Counted from the stretch's first letter, positions 41,355 to 50,718 are shown. The stretch is DNA of 64,000 nt from Pseudomonas promysalinigenes (GCF_014269025.2 NZ_CP077094.1:3968001-4032000); one strand, 5' to 3'. The notes: generated from the sequence alone by a model not told the origin. Translations and numbers: made by a program.

Positions 41355-41768
41355 ATGACCCGACCTGCCCGCTCGAAACTGTCCCGCCTGCTGTATGGCA
41401 TCCTGGCTTACACAAGCCTGGGCATCGGCCTGGTCGCCATCGTCATCCCCGGCCTGCCGACCACCGAGTTCATCCTGCTGGCTGCCTGGGCCGCCACGCG
41501 CAGCTCGCCACGGCTGTCAGCGTGGCTTGAGAACCATCGGGTGTTCGGGCCGATCCTGTACAACTGGCGCAACGGCAAGGTGATCCAGCGCCGCGCCAAG
41601 GTCAGCGCCACCCTCAGCATGCTGTTGTGTGCAGGGTTGATGCTGATTTTCCTCGAACACCACTGGCCGGTGTTTCTGGCGATCGCCGGCATGACACTTG
41701 GCAATCTGTGGATCTGGTCGCGCCCGGAGCAGCCCTGCACCGCAGGCTCACAAGCTCAGCAACCCTGA
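41355..41768 (+). CDS. DUF454 (YbaN-like) inner-membrane protein
   Basis: A 137-aa protein with three or four hydrophobic helices and the family core GIGLVAIVIPGLPTTEFILLAAWAATRSSPRL followed by NWRNGKVIQRRAK (split for clarity). The function of the family is unknown. It follows hemO by 55 bp and is probably co-transcribed, so a link to heme or iron handling is possible but unproven. Its last 21 bp overlap the 3' end of the convergent arcD paralogue. Confidence 0.85.
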   Translation: MTRPARSKLSRLLYGILAYTSLGIGLVAIVIPGLPTTEFILLAAWAATRSSPRLSAWLENHRVFGPILYNWRNGKVIQRRAKVSATLSMLLCAGLMLIFLEHHWPVFLAIAGMTLGNLWIWSRPEQPCTAGSQAQQP

Positions 41769-43175
41769 ATACAGCAGGTAGGCAGCCAACCCCGCGCCGG
41801 CCAGCACAGCCGCGAAAATCAGCTTCTCCCATGCCGTGAACAGGGTTTGGCCCTGTTCATGTTTGGCCCGAGCGAACAGGATAACGCCTGGCGCATACAG
41901 GAGTGCCGACAGCAACAAGTACTTCAGGCCGCCGGCGTATAGCAACCACACTGCGTAAATCAACGCCACCAGCGCCACCATCAGGTCTTTGCGCCTTAGG
42001 CCCCGCTGGCCCTGGTAGCCTTCCCCGCGCCACGCGATCAATAGCGCGTAAGCCGCCGACCACAGGTAGGGCACCAGAATCATCGACGAGGCGAGGTAGA
42101 TCAGGCTGGTATAGGTGCCGGCCGAAAACAGGGTGATCAGCAAGAACCCCTGGATCATGCAGTTGGTCAGCCACAGCGCATTGGCAGGCACGTGGTTGGC
42201 GTTTTCCTTGGCCAGAAAGCGCGGCATGGTCTTGTCACGGGCCGTGGCAAAAAGAATTTCGGCGCACAACAATGCCCAGGACAGCAAGGCCCCAAGCAGC
42301 GACACCGCCAGCCCAATACTGATCAGCAAGCCCCCCCAAGGGCCGACGATGTGCTCCAGCACCGAGGCCAGCGACGGGTTCTGCAACCCGGCCAGTTCCG
42401 GTTGGGTCATGACCCCCAGCGACAGTACATTGACCAACACCAACAGTGCCAACACCCCGAGAAACCCCACCACCGTGGCCTTGCCGACATCCGACCGGCG
42501 CTGTGCGCGCCCCGAATAAACGCTGGCGCCTTCGATACCGATGAACACGAACACGGTGACCAGCATCATGTTGCGCACCTGGCTCAGCACATTGCCGAAC
42601 TGCGGGTTGCTCTGGCCCCAAATATCGCGCGTGAAGATATCGGCGCGAAACGCGAAAGCGGCAATGACCACGAAGATCAGCAACGGCACGATTTTGGCCA
42701 CGGTGGTCACTTGGTTGATGAACGCCGCCTCCTTGATGCCGCGCAGCACCAGAAAATGCACGGCCCACAGCAGCACGGAGGCGCAAGCGATGGCAACCGG
42801 CGTATTGCCCTGGCCAAATACTGGAAAGTAGAAGCCCAGGGTGCTGAACAGCAGCACGAAGTAGCCGACATTGCCCATCCAGGCACTGATCCAGTATCCC
42901 CATGCCGAGGAAAACCCCATGTACTCGCCGAAGCCAGCTTTGGCGTAGGCATAGACTCCCGAGTCCAGTTCAGGTTTACGGTTGGCCAGCGTCTGGAACA
43001 CGAACGCCAAGGCCAGCATGCCCACAGCGGTGATTGCCCAGCCAATTAGAACCGCGCCGACGTCGGCGCGGGCAGCCATGTTCTGCGGCAGCGAAAAGAT
43101 CCCGCCACCAATCATCGAACCGACAACCAATGCGATCAGTGCGGCCAGGCGCAGCTTTTGTCCTGGTTCGTTCAT
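41748..43175 (-). CDS. ArcD-family basic amino acid antiporter (divergent paralogue)
   Basis: A 475-aa APC-superfamily transporter with about 12 to 13 helices and the N-terminal signature IALVVGSMIGGGIFSLPQNMA. It has the same length as the ArcD encoded divergently 424 bp away and is very similar throughout (e.g. GFSSAWGYWISAW, FIGIEGAS, ENAN-VPANALWLTN in both). It is likely an arginine/ornithine or related exchanger with different regulation or substrate preference. It is the only member of the arc locus on the minus strand. Confidence 0.88.
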   Translation of the reverse strand: MNEPGQKLRLAALIALVVGSMIGGGIFSLPQNMAARADVGAVLIGWAITAVGMLALAFVFQTLANRKPELDSGVYAYAKAGFGEYMGFSSAWGYWISAWMGNVGYFVLLFSTLGFYFPVFGQGNTPVAIACASVLLWAVHFLVLRGIKEAAFINQVTTVAKIVPLLIFVVIAAFAFRADIFTRDIWGQSNPQFGNVLSQVRNMMLVTVFVFIGIEGASVYSGRAQRRSDVGKATVVGFLGVLALLVLVNVLSLGVMTQPELAGLQNPSLASVLEHIVGPWGGLLISIGLAVSLLGALLSWALLCAEILFATARDKTMPRFLAKENANHVPANALWLTNCMIQGFLLITLFSAGTYTSLIYLASSMILVPYLWSAAYALLIAWRGEGYQGQRGLRRKDLMVALVALIYAVWLLYAGGLKYLLLSALLYAPGVILFARAKHEQGQTLFTAWEKLIFAAVLAGAGLAAYLLYSGLLSL

Positions 43176-43599
43176 GCTGTTCCTTGTTCACATTGTCAGA
43201 GGCTGAAACAACCCTGTGCGCCATCTTTTAGTGCTACATAGACCGGCTTAAAATTAAACTCATGCCTGTAATGACGGAAGTAACTTATAAAATTCCTGTA
43301 ACGCTAGCAGTTGTAACACAACAAGAAAAGAAACCTATAAAACGCACAATTTTTTGTGAAAAATTTGCGAAAACGGTGAAAGCAACTAGCTTCAGAGATC
43401 GCAGGTTAAACAGAGCGTTCGCTCTAGCCGTACATGGAGGTGCCAGCGCATAAGGCCTGCAGCTGAGCTGTTGGCACTCTCCAGGAGCGCGTGAAGGAAA
43501 TTTCCTACCTTCACCTTGCCTAGAACTGATTCACGTCAGTTCAAGGCCACGGCGACGGATTTATGCTGTCGTCAACTTTCTCCTGGCAGGAGTTGTTAA
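43176..43599. other. AT-rich spacer between the two arcD genes
   Basis: A 424-bp stretch without a supported gene. Bases 43240-43400 are markedly AT-rich compared with the surroundings. A hairpin AGAGC-GTTC-GCTCT lies at 43412-43425, and the inverted repeat GTGAAGG/CCTTCAC at 43491-43514. A 63-codon open frame at 43262-43453 has no ribosome-binding site and an unusual composition; I do not call it. The ANR-type promoter for the plus-strand arcD is at its right end. Confidence 0.6.
43526..43567 (+). promoter_or_regulatory. ANR-dependent class II promoter of arcDABC
   Basis: CTGAT-TCAC-GTCAG (43526-43539), read on the other strand CTGAC-GTGA-ATCAG, is close to the FNR/ANR box and to the TTGAC-N4-ATCAG form known for the P. 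aeruginosa arc promoter. Its centre lies 32 bp from the centre of TATGCT (43562-43567), exactly the class II spacing (-41.5 to -10). Predicted start near 43574. Confidence 0.72.
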
Positions 43600-45027
43600 A
43601 TGTCTGATTCTTCGGGAAAACTAAAGCTAGGCGCATTAGTTGCACTTGTGGTCGGCTCGATGATTGGTGGCGGTATCTTTTCGCTGCCGCAGAACATGGC
43701 CGCCAGTGCGGGCGTCGGCGCGGTTCTAATTGGCTGGGCAATCACCGCAGTGGGCATGCTGACCCTGGCATTCGTGTTCCAGACCCTGGCCAACCGCAAG
43801 CCCGACCTGGACGGCGGTGTGTATGCCTATGCCAAGGCAGGCTTCGGCGATTACATGGGTTTCTCATCAGCATGGGGGTACTGGATCAGCGCCTGGCTAG
43901 GGAATGTCGGCTATTTCGTATTGCTGTTCAGCACTTTGGGCTACTTTTTCCCAATCTTCGGCGAAGGTAACACCCCCGCGGCCATCATCGGTGCATCGGT
44001 GCTGCTGTGGGCCGTGCATTTTCTGGTACTGCGCGGCATCAAGGAAGCAGCCTTTATCAACCTGGTCACCACTGTGGCCAAGGTTGTGCCGCTGGTGCTG
44101 TTTGCGCTGATTTGCCTGTTCGCCTTCAAGCTCGAGGTGTTCACCGCCGACATCTGGGCCGTGGGCACTCCCGAGCTTGGCAGCGTGATGAACCAGGTAC
44201 GCAACATGATGCTGGTCACCGTCTGGGTGTTTATCGGCATCGAAGGCGCAAGCATCTTCTCGTCACGGGCGGAAAAACGCTCCGACGTGGGCAAGGCCAC
44301 GGTCATCGGCTTCATCACCGTGTTGCTGTTCCTGGTGCTGGTCAACGTGCTTTCGCTGGGCATCATGACCCAGCCGGAGCTGGCCAAGCTGCAGAACCCG
44401 TCGATGGCTGCGGTGCTCGAGCATGTGGTAGGCCATTGGGGTGCGGTGCTGATCAGCGTCGGGCTGATCATCTCGCTGCTCGGCGCCCTGTTGTCCTGGG
44501 TGTTGCTGTGCGCCGAGATCATGTTCGCTGCGGCCAAGGACCACACGATGCCGGAGTTCCTGCGCCGGGAAAACGCCAACCAGGTGCCGGCGAACGCGCT
44601 GTGGCTGACCAACGCGATGGTGCAGATCTTCCTGGTCATCACGCTGTTCTCCAACAGTACCTACCTGTCGCTGATCTACCTCGCCACCTCGATGATCCTG
44701 GTGCCTTACCTGTGGTCAGCGGCGTATGCCTTCCTGCTGGCACTGCGCAGCGAGACATACGAACAGGCCCTTGCCGAACGCAAGAAGGACCTGATCATCG
44801 GTGCCATCGCACTGCTTTACGCCATCTGGCTGCTGTATGCCGGAGGGGTCAAATACCTGCTGCTTTCGGCCCTGCTCTACGCCCCCGGCGCGATCCTGTT
44901 CGCCAAAGCCAAGCGGGAGGTGGGCCAGCCGATCTTCACCAACGTGGAAAAACTGATCTTCGCAGCCGTGGTCGTCGGCGCCCTGGTGGCAGCCTATGGC
45001 CTGTATGACGGCTTCCTGACCCTTTGA
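43600..45027 (+). CDS. arcD: Arginine/ornithine antiporter
   Basis: A 475-aa inner-membrane antiporter exchanging extracellular arginine for ornithine, feeding the arginine deiminase pathway. It has 12 to 13 predicted helices and the APC motif GSMIGGGIFSLPQNM at about residue 19. GGCAGGAG precedes the ATG. It is first of arcDABC, with arcA 32 bp downstream, and carries the ANR-type promoter. Confidence 0.94.
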   Translation: MSDSSGKLKLGALVALVVGSMIGGGIFSLPQNMAASAGVGAVLIGWAITAVGMLTLAFVFQTLANRKPDLDGGVYAYAKAGFGDYMGFSSAWGYWISAWLGNVGYFVLLFSTLGYFFPIFGEGNTPAAIIGASVLLWAVHFLVLRGIKEAAFINLVTTVAKVVPLVLFALICLFAFKLEVFTADIWAVGTPELGSVMNQVRNMMLVTVWVFIGIEGASIFSSRAEKRSDVGKATVIGFITVLLFLVLVNVLSLGIMTQPELAKLQNPSMAAVLEHVVGHWGAVLISVGLIISLLGALLSWVLLCAEIMFAAAKDHTMPEFLRRENANQVPANALWLTNAMVQIFLVITLFSNSTYLSLIYLATSMILVPYLWSAAYAFLLALRSETYEQALAERKKDLIIGAIALLYAIWLLYAGGVKYLLLSALLYAPGAILFAKAKREVGQPIFTNVEKLIFAAVVVGALVAAYGLYDGFLTL

Positions 45028-45059
45028 CCCACGTCTTCGTTCAATTGGAGGAATGAACC

Positions 45060-46319
45060 ATGTCCGCTGAAAAACAGAAGTACGGTGTCCACTCCGAAGC
45101 CGGCAAGCTGCGCAAGGTAATGGTTTGCGCACCGGGCCTGGCGCACAAGCGGCTGACCCCAAGCAACTGTGACGAGCTGCTGTTCGACGACGTGATCTGG
45201 GTCGACCAGGCCAAACGTGACCATTTCGACTTCGTCACCAAAATGCGCGAGCGTGGGGTAGACGTGCTGGAAATGCACAACTTGCTGACGGATATCGTGC
45301 AGGACAAGCAGGCTCTGGACTGGATTCTCGACCGCAAGATCACCGCAGACAGCGTGGGTGTCGGCCTGACCCACGAAGTGCGCAGCTGGCTCGAAGGCCT
45401 GGAGCCTCGCCATCTGGCCGAATTTCTGATCGGCGGAGTGGCCGGCCAGGACCTACCGCAGAGCGAAGGCGCCGATGTGGTGCGCATGTACAACGAATAC
45501 CTGGGCCACTCCAGTTTCATCCTGCCACCGCTGCCCAACACCCAGTTCACCCGTGACACCACCTGCTGGATCTACGGCGGTGTGACGCTGAACCCGATGT
45601 ACTGGCCCGCGCGGCGCCAGGAAACCCTGCTAACCACCGCCATCTACAAATTCCACAAGGAATTCACCGGCGCCGACTTCCAGGTCTGGTACGGCGACCC
45701 GGACAAGGACCACGGCAGCGCAACCCTCGAAGGCGGTGACGTGATGCCGATCGGTAACGGCATCGTGCTGATCGGCATGGGCGAGCGCACCTCGCGCCAA
45801 GCCATCGGCCAACTGGCGCAGAACCTGTTCGCCAAGGGGGCCGTGAAAGAGGTGATCGTCGCCGGCCTGCCCAAATCCCGCGCGGCCATGCACCTGGACA
45901 CGGTGTTCAGCTTCTGCGACCGGGACCTGGTCACGGTCTTCCCGGAAGTGGTCAAGGAGATCGTCCCGTTCATCATCCGCCCCGATGAAAACAAGCCGTA
46001 CGGCATGGACGTGCATCGCATTCACAAGTCGTTCATCGAAGTGGTGGGCGAGCAACTTGGCCTGAAGGACGGGCTGCGGGTGGTAGAGACCGGCGGCAAC
46101 AGCTTCGCCGCCGAGCGCGAACAGTGGGACGACGGCAACAACGTGGTGGCCATCGAGCCAGGCGTGGTCATTGGCTACGACCGCAACACTTACACCAACA
46201 CCCTGCTGCGCAAAGCCGGCGTCGAGGTCATCACCATCAGCGCCGGCGAGCTAGGCCGCGGCCGCGGCGGCGGCCATTGCATGACCTGCCCGATCGTACG
46301 CGACCCTATCGACTATTAA
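45060..46319 (+). CDS. arcA: Arginine deiminase
   Basis: Hydrolyses arginine to citrulline and ammonia. The protein is 419 aa. The guanidino-modifying fold has substrate Asp/Glu in FTRDTTCW and [10 protein letters not shown], the catalytic His in [11 protein letters not shown], and nucleophile Cys407 in [14 protein letters not shown] is 9 nt before the ATG. Under low oxygen the pathway supplies ATP and raises pH. Confidence 0.97.
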   Translation: MSAEKQKYGVHSEAGKLRKVMVCAPGLAHKRLTPSNCDELLFDDVIWVDQAKRDHFDFVTKMRERGVDVLEMHNLLTDIVQDKQALDWILDRKITADSVGVGLTHEVRSWLEGLEPRHLAEFLIGGVAGQDLPQSEGADVVRMYNEYLGHSSFILPPLPNTQFTRDTTCWIYGGVTLNPMYWPARRQETLLTTAIYKFHKEFTGADFQVWYGDPDKDHGSATLEGGDVMPIGNGIVLIGMGERTSRQAIGQLAQNLFAKGAVKEVIVAGLPKSRAAMHLDTVFSFCDRDLVTVFPEVVKEIVPFIIRPDENKPYGMDVHRIHKSFIEVVGEQLGLKDGLRVVETGGNSFAAEREQWDDGNNVVAIEPGVVIGYDRNTYTNTLLRKAGVEVITISAGELGRGRGGGHCMTCPIVRDPIDY

Positions 46320-46390
46320 CGCCCACTGCACACCCGGCCGCACTCACGAGGTGGCGGCCAGGCCCCCTACCGAATTCAAGGAGAACCGTC

Positions 46391-47401
46391 ATGGCGTTCA
46401 ACATCCACAACCGTAACTTGCTCAGCCTCGAACACCACACCACGCGCGAGCTCAAATACCTGCTGGATCTGTCACGCGACCTCAAACGCGCCAAATACAC
46501 CGGCACCGAACAGCAACACCTCAAAGGCAACAACATTGCGCTGATTTTCGAAAAAACCTCCACCCGCACCCGCTGTGCGTTCGAAGTTGCGGCCTATGAC
46601 CAGGGCGCCAATGTCACCTACATCGACCCCAACTCATCGCAGATCGGCCACAAAGAAAGCATGAAGGATACTGCCCGCGTGCTGGGTCGGATGTATGACG
46701 CCATCGAGTACCGTGGCTTCAAACAGGAAATCGTCGAAGAACTGGCCAAGTTCGCAGGCGTGCCGGTGTTCAACGGCTTGACCGATGAGTACCACCCAAC
46801 CCAAATGATCGCCGATGTGCTGACCATGCGTGAGCACAGCGACAAACCGCTACACGACATCAGCTACGCCTACTTGGGCGACGCCCGCAACAACATGGGC
46901 AATTCGCTGCTGCTGATCGGCGCCAAGCTCGGCATGGACGTACGCATCGCCGCCCCCAAAGCGCTGTGGCCCCATGAAGACCTGGTCGAGCGTTGCCAGC
47001 ACTACGCCGAAGAAAGCGGCGCACGAATCACCCTCACCGAAGACCCCAAGGCTGCAGTCAAGGACGTCGATTTCATTCACACCGACGTCTGGGTTTCGAT
47101 GGGTGAACCGATCGAAGCCTGGGGTGAGCGCATCAAGCTGCTCAAGCCCTACCAGGTGAACAAGGAGATGATGAAAGCCACAGGCAACCCCAGGACCAAA
47201 TTCATGCACTGCCTGCCTGCTTTCCACAACAGCGAAACCAAGGTAGGCAAGCAGATTGCCGAGCAGTATCCGGACCTGGCCAATGGCATAGAAGTGACCG
47301 ATGACGTGTTCGAGTCGCCGGCGTGCATCGCCTTCGAACAGGCGGAAAACCGCATGCATACCATCAAGGCGATCCTGGTTTCGACCTTGGCTGACCTGTA
47401 A
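46391..47401 (+). CDS. arcB: Catabolic ornithine carbamoyltransferase
   Basis: Phosphorolyses citrulline to ornithine and carbamoyl phosphate. The protein is 336 aa, the length of the catabolic form. The carbamoyl-phosphate motif is STRTR at 57-61; also seen are the HPTQ-type YHPTQMIAD, ornithine motif SMGE, and the catalytic-Cys motif [15 protein letters not shown] precedes ATG 46391; the open frame upstream lies in the arcA 3' region and is not coding. Confidence 0.96.
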   Translation: MAFNIHNRNLLSLEHHTTRELKYLLDLSRDLKRAKYTGTEQQHLKGNNIALIFEKTSTRTRCAFEVAAYDQGANVTYIDPNSSQIGHKESMKDTARVLGRMYDAIEYRGFKQEIVEELAKFAGVPVFNGLTDEYHPTQMIADVLTMREHSDKPLHDISYAYLGDARNNMGNSLLLIGAKLGMDVRIAAPKALWPHEDLVERCQHYAEESGARITLTEDPKAAVKDVDFIHTDVWVSMGEPIEAWGERIKLLKPYQVNKEMMKATGNPRTKFMHCLPAFHNSETKVGKQIAEQYPDLANGIEVTDDVFESPACIAFEQAENRMHTIKAILVSTLADL

Positions 47402-47423
47402 GGCTGGGCAGCCCGCGTCACCT

Positions 47424-47449
47424 GTGGCAGCGGGGTTACCCGCTGCCAC
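47424..47449. repeat. Perfect 11-bp hairpin between arcB and arcC
   Basis: GTGGCAGCGGG (47424-47434)-GTTA-CCCGCTGCCAC (47439-47449), a derivative of the P. putida REP core. It lies 22 bp after the arcB stop with no U-tract, so it more likely stabilises the upstream arcDAB message than stops transcription. Confidence 0.65.
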
Positions 47450-47506
47450 GGTGCGGTGTCCGGCCACCCAACAGCGCATATTTCTTTCGCTTAAAGGACA
47501 TTTCCC

Positions 47507-48436
47507 ATGCGTATCGTTGTTGCATTGGGCGGCAACGCCCTGCTACGCCGCGGTGAGCCGATGACCGCTGAGAATCAGCGCGCCAATATACGCACAGCCA
47601 CCGAACAGATCGCCAAGATCCACCCCGGCAACGAGCTGGTGATCGCCCACGGCAATGGCCCGCAGGTGGGCCTGCTGGCGCTGCAAGGGCTGTCGTACAA
47701 GCCCGACGAAGCTTACCCGCTGGATGTGCTGGGTGCCGAAACAGAAGGCATGATCGGCTACATGATCGAGCAGGAGCTAGGTAACCTGCTGGACTTCGAA
47801 GTGCCGTTCGCTACCCTGCTGACGCAGGTTGAGGTAGATGCCAACGACCCGGCCTTCAAAGACCCAAGCAAGTTCATCGGCCCCGTGTACAGCAAAGAGG
47901 AAGCGCAGCGCCTGGCCAAGGAAAAGGGCTGGGTGGTCAAGGCCGACGGCGACAAGTATCGGCGTGTCGTCGCAAGCCCAAAACCCAAACGCATCTTCGA
48001 AATCCGCCCGATCACTTGGCTGCTCGAAAAGAAAAGCATCGTGATCTGCGCAGGGGGCGGCGGCATCCCGACTCTGTACGATGAAAACCGCAAGCTCAAG
48101 GGGGTCGAGGCGGTGATCGACAAAGACCTGTGCTCGGCGTTGTTGGCCGAACAGTTGAAAGCCGACCTTCTGGTAATCGCCACCGATGTCGATGCGGCCT
48201 ACATTGATTGGGGCAAGCCAACGCAAAAAGCCATTGCCCAGGCCCATCCCGATGAACTCGATCGCCTGGGCTTCGCTGCAGGCTCCATGGGGCCAAAGGT
48301 GCAAGCTGCCTGCGATTTCGCCCGCCATACCGGTAAAGTGGCTGTGATCAGCTCGCTGGAGAACATCGAGGATATCGTCAAAGGCGTCGCCGGTACCCGG
48401 ATCAGCACCCAGACACCGGGTATCAGCTACCGTTGA
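47507..48436 (+). CDS. arcC: Carbamate kinase
   Basis: Transfers phosphate from carbamoyl phosphate to ADP, the ATP-yielding step of the deiminase pathway. The protein is 309 aa of the amino acid kinase fold: [42 protein letters not shown] and [18 protein letters not shown] precedes the ATG. It is the last gene of arcDABC, followed by an intrinsic terminator. Confidence 0.97.
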   Translation: MRIVVALGGNALLRRGEPMTAENQRANIRTATEQIAKIHPGNELVIAHGNGPQVGLLALQGLSYKPDEAYPLDVLGAETEGMIGYMIEQELGNLLDFEVPFATLLTQVEVDANDPAFKDPSKFIGPVYSKEEAQRLAKEKGWVVKADGDKYRRVVASPKPKRIFEIRPITWLLEKKSIVICAGGGGIPTLYDENRKLKGVEAVIDKDLCSALLAEQLKADLLVIATDVDAAYIDWGKPTQKAIAQAHPDELDRLGFAAGSMGPKVQAACDFARHTGKVAVISSLENIEDIVKGVAGTRISTQTPGISYR

Positions 48437-48444
48437 CTGCAGTT

Positions 48445-48469
48445 GGCGGGCTAGCCGGGCCCGCCTTTT
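48445..48469 (+). terminator. Intrinsic terminator of arcDABC
   Basis: GGCGGGC (48445-48451), 7-nt loop, GCCCGCC (48459-48465), then TTTT, starting 9 bp after the arcC stop. Confidence 0.85.
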
Positions 48470-48491
48470 CAATTTTGTGGAGGTTTGAGCC

Positions 48492-48860
48492 ATGGCCCAA
48501 TTTCACCCCGGTCACGTACACATCGAGCGCATTGCGCTGAACAGCGCCGACCATAGCTATGACCTGAACATCGAATACGAAGCCGTGCAGGACCCCGGCG
48601 AAGGCCTGGGTGTGGCGTTTCACATGCACGGCAGCATCGAAGGCAAGCCGGTGGATGAGACTTTCTTCCTGGCCAAGGACCAGGTGCTACCGAGCTTTCT
48701 GATGGTCTTGAGCCGCAAAGCCCAGGCGCACCTGGAGCCGCCGAAGAAATTCGAGACGCTCAGCTCGCCACACAAGCTCTACGACGCGATGTTCGAAGAC
48801 ATCCGCGAGAAACTTCACGTGAAATCGGGCGATCCGATCAAGCCTGAACACTTGGAGTGA
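48492..48860 (+). CDS. Small conserved pseudomonad protein (DUF5064-like)
   Basis: A 122-aa soluble protein, MAQFHPGHVHIERIALN to IKPEHLE, with a beta-rich middle (VAFHMHGSIEGKPVDETFFL) and a helical C-terminus. I associate it with the Pseudomonas family DUF5064, from memory only. GGAGG is 7 nt before the ATG. It lies after the arc terminator and before gcsR, with a short hairpin GGGCCG/CGGCCC (48873-48889) behind it, so it is probably its own unit. Function unknown. Confidence 0.65.
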   Translation: MAQFHPGHVHIERIALNSADHSYDLNIEYEAVQDPGEGLGVAFHMHGSIEGKPVDETFFLAKDQVLPSFLMVLSRKAQAHLEPPKKFETLSSPHKLYDAMFEDIREKLHVKSGDPIKPEHLE

Positions 48861-48943
48861 AGTCGCCTAGAGGGGCCGTTCTGCGGCCCTGACAATGTTG
48901 AGGCATACTACTGCCCTCCCCGGCCAAAACGCCCCTCTGCCCC

Positions 48944-50455
48944 ATGCGCATCCACGTCAGTTTCATCGACCGCGTCGGTATCACTCAGGAAGTCCTCGCC
49001 CTGCTCGGTGCCCGCAACCTCAATCTGGACGCCGTGGAGATGGTCCCGCCCAACGTCTATATCGATGCCCCGACCCTGAGCCCTGCAGTGCTCGAAGAAC
49101 TTCACGACGCCCTGTTCGAAGTCCAGGGCGTGCAATCGGTGGAGGTGGTCGACATCCTTCCCGGCCAACGCCGCCACCTGCAACTCGATGCACTGCTGGC
49201 GGCCATGAGCGACCCAGTGCTAGCGGTCGACAGCGCGGGCAAGGTGCTTTTGGCCAACCCGGCGCTGATCGCCCTTTGCGGCCGCGAATCCGCCGGGCGT
49301 ACGGTGGGTGAGTTGTTCAACGATCCAGAACTTCTCCAGGCCCTACTGGACAACAACTTCCGATTGCCGATGCGCGAAATGCAGCTGCACGGGCAAAGCT
49401 TGTTGCTGGACGCCACGCCCATCACCCACGCAGGCGGGCTGCTTACACTGTATGCGCCCAGCCGCATGGGCGAGCGCCTGTCGGCGCTGCACCACGACCA
49501 CGCTGAAGGCTTCGATGCGCTGCTGGGCGAATCACCGGCCATCCGCACGCTCAAAGCCCGCGCACTGCGCGTGGCGGCACTGGACGCACCGTTGCTGGTA
49601 CACGGCGAAACCGGCACCGGCAAAGAGCTGGTGGCCCGCGCCTGTCACGCCATCAGCAGCCGCCAAGCCTCGCCGTTCCTTGCCCTCAACTGCGCGGCAC
49701 TGCCCGAAAGCCTGGCCGAAAGCGAGCTGTTCGGCTATGCCCCCGGCGCCTTCACCGGTGCCCAGCGCGGCGGCAAGCCCGGGCTGATGGAGCTGGCCAA
49801 CCAGGGTACGGTGTTCCTCGACGAGATCGGCGAAATGTCGCCGTACCTGCAGGCCAAGCTGCTACGTTTTCTTAGCGATGGCAGCTTCCGCCGCGTGGGC
49901 GGCGACCGCGAGGTGAAAGTGGATGTGCGCATCATCAGCGCCACCCACCGCGACCTGGAACGCATGGTCGCCGAAGGCACCTTCCGTGAAGACCTGTTCT
50001 ATCGCCTGAATGTGCTCAACCTGCAAGTGCCGCCGCTGCGCGACCGGGGCCAGGACATCCTCATGCTGGCGCACTACTTCATGCAGCAGGCCTGCACACA
50101 GATCCAGCGCCCCGCCTGCCGCCTCACCCCCGCGACTCACTCGGCCCTGCTGGCCAACCCCTGGCCAGGCAACGTGCGTCAGTTGCAGAACGTGATTTTC
50201 CGCGCTGCGGCCATCTGCGAGGGCAACCTGGTAGATATCGGTGACCTGGATATCGCCGGAACCTCGGTGGCCCGAGGGCAGGATGGCGAGGTGGCAAGCT
50301 TGGAGCAGGCAGTGAGCGATTTCGAAAAGGCGTTGCTGCAGCGGCTATACGCCAGTTATCCCTCGACACGGCAGTTGGCGGGGCGGCTGCAGACATCGCA
50401 TACGGCGATTGCACAACGGTTACGCAAATACGGCATCACCAGCAAAAGCTTATGA
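48944..50455 (+). CDS. gcsR: GcsR, TyrR-like sigma-54-dependent activator
   Basis: A 503-aa enhancer-binding protein. An N-terminal ACT domain ([18 protein letters not shown]) is followed by a PAS domain (about 80-190), an AAA+ domain with Walker A GETGTGKE at 221-228, the sigma-54 contact loop GAFTGA at 268-273 and DEIGEM, and a C-terminal TyrR-type HTH ([24 protein letters not shown]). The GAFTGA loop shows it works with sigma-54, unlike E. coli TyrR. Its position directly in front of gcvH-gcvP-sdaA-gcvT matches P. aeruginosa GcsR, which activates that operon in response to glycine. The ribosome-binding site is weak. Confidence 0.9.
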   Translation: MRIHVSFIDRVGITQEVLALLGARNLNLDAVEMVPPNVYIDAPTLSPAVLEELHDALFEVQGVQSVEVVDILPGQRRHLQLDALLAAMSDPVLAVDSAGKVLLANPALIALCGRESAGRTVGELFNDPELLQALLDNNFRLPMREMQLHGQSLLLDATPITHAGGLLTLYAPSRMGERLSALHHDHAEGFDALLGESPAIRTLKARALRVAALDAPLLVHGETGTGKELVARACHAISSRQASPFLALNCAALPESLAESELFGYAPGAFTGAQRGGKPGLMELANQGTVFLDEIGEMSPYLQAKLLRFLSDGSFRRVGGDREVKVDVRIISATHRDLERMVAEGTFREDLFYRLNVLNLQVPPLRDRGQDILMLAHYFMQQACTQIQRPACRLTPATHSALLANPWPGNVRQLQNVIFRAAAICEGNLVDIGDLDIAGTSVARGQDGEVASLEQAVSDFEKALLQRLYASYPSTRQLAGRLQTSHTAIAQRLRKYGITSKSL

Positions 50456-50473
50456 CGGAACGATTTCAATACA
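50456..50473. promoter_or_regulatory. GcsR box 1
   Basis: CGGAACG-ATTT-CAATACA, on the other strand TGTATTG-AAAT-CGTTCCG, agrees at 12 of 14 fixed positions with the GcsR consensus as I recall it (TGTAACG-N4-CGTTCCG). It begins right after the gcsR stop codon. Confidence 0.6.
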
Positions 50474-50474
50474 C

Positions 50475-50492
50475 TGTAATTAATTCAATACA
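50475..50492. promoter_or_regulatory. GcsR box 2
   Basis: TGTAATTAATTCAATACA, an 18-mer with the TGTA...TACA frame of TyrR/GcsR boxes, one base after box 1 (19-bp period). A weaker match in the inner positions. Confidence 0.5.
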
Positions 50493-50555
50493 CCCTGGAG
50501 TTCACGCCGCTGGACAAGGGTCTGATCAACCTCGAGTTTTAGGCCACCCTTCAAA

Positions 50556-50573
50556 TGTAGCGAATTCGTTACA
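50556..50573. promoter_or_regulatory. GcsR box 3
   Basis: TGTAGCG-AATT-CGTTACA, an almost perfect 18-bp palindrome fitting both the TyrR box (TGTA-N10-TACA) and the GcsR consensus. It lies 64 bp upstream of the -24/-12 promoter. Confidence 0.65.
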
Positions 50574-50607
50574 GTGGCCGGGCGCGCCTTTATCGCATCC
50601 ACCTTCA

Positions 50608-50620
50608 AATCATTGATTTA
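50608..50620 (+). promoter_or_regulatory. IHF-like site
   Basis: AATCAT-TGAT-TTA fits WATCAA-N4-TTR at 8 of 9 fixed positions, within an AT-rich stretch between the activator boxes and the sigma-54 promoter, the usual place for DNA bending. Confidence 0.45.
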
Positions 50621-50637
50621 TAAGGCTTTATTAATAT

Positions 50638-50653
50638 TGGCCGCATTATTGCT
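50638..50653 (+). promoter_or_regulatory. Sigma-54 promoter of gcvH operon
   Basis: TGGCCGCATTATTGCT has the invariant GG (50639-50640) and GC (50651-50652) twelve bases apart, and TGGC-N7-TTGCT of the -24/-12 consensus. The predicted start is near 50664, about 55 nt before the gcvH ATG. Confidence 0.7.
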
Positions 50654-50718
50654 TCGGGATTCGCAATTCAAGAGCGCGGCCGCACCGCGCCCATCGCCCT
50701 GCTTCCCGAGGATCCCCC

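Noticed and set aside
43262..43453. 63-codon open frame in the AT-rich arcD spacer
   Set aside because: No ribosome-binding site, low-complexity Lys/Thr/Val composition; AT-rich DNA gives short frames by chance.
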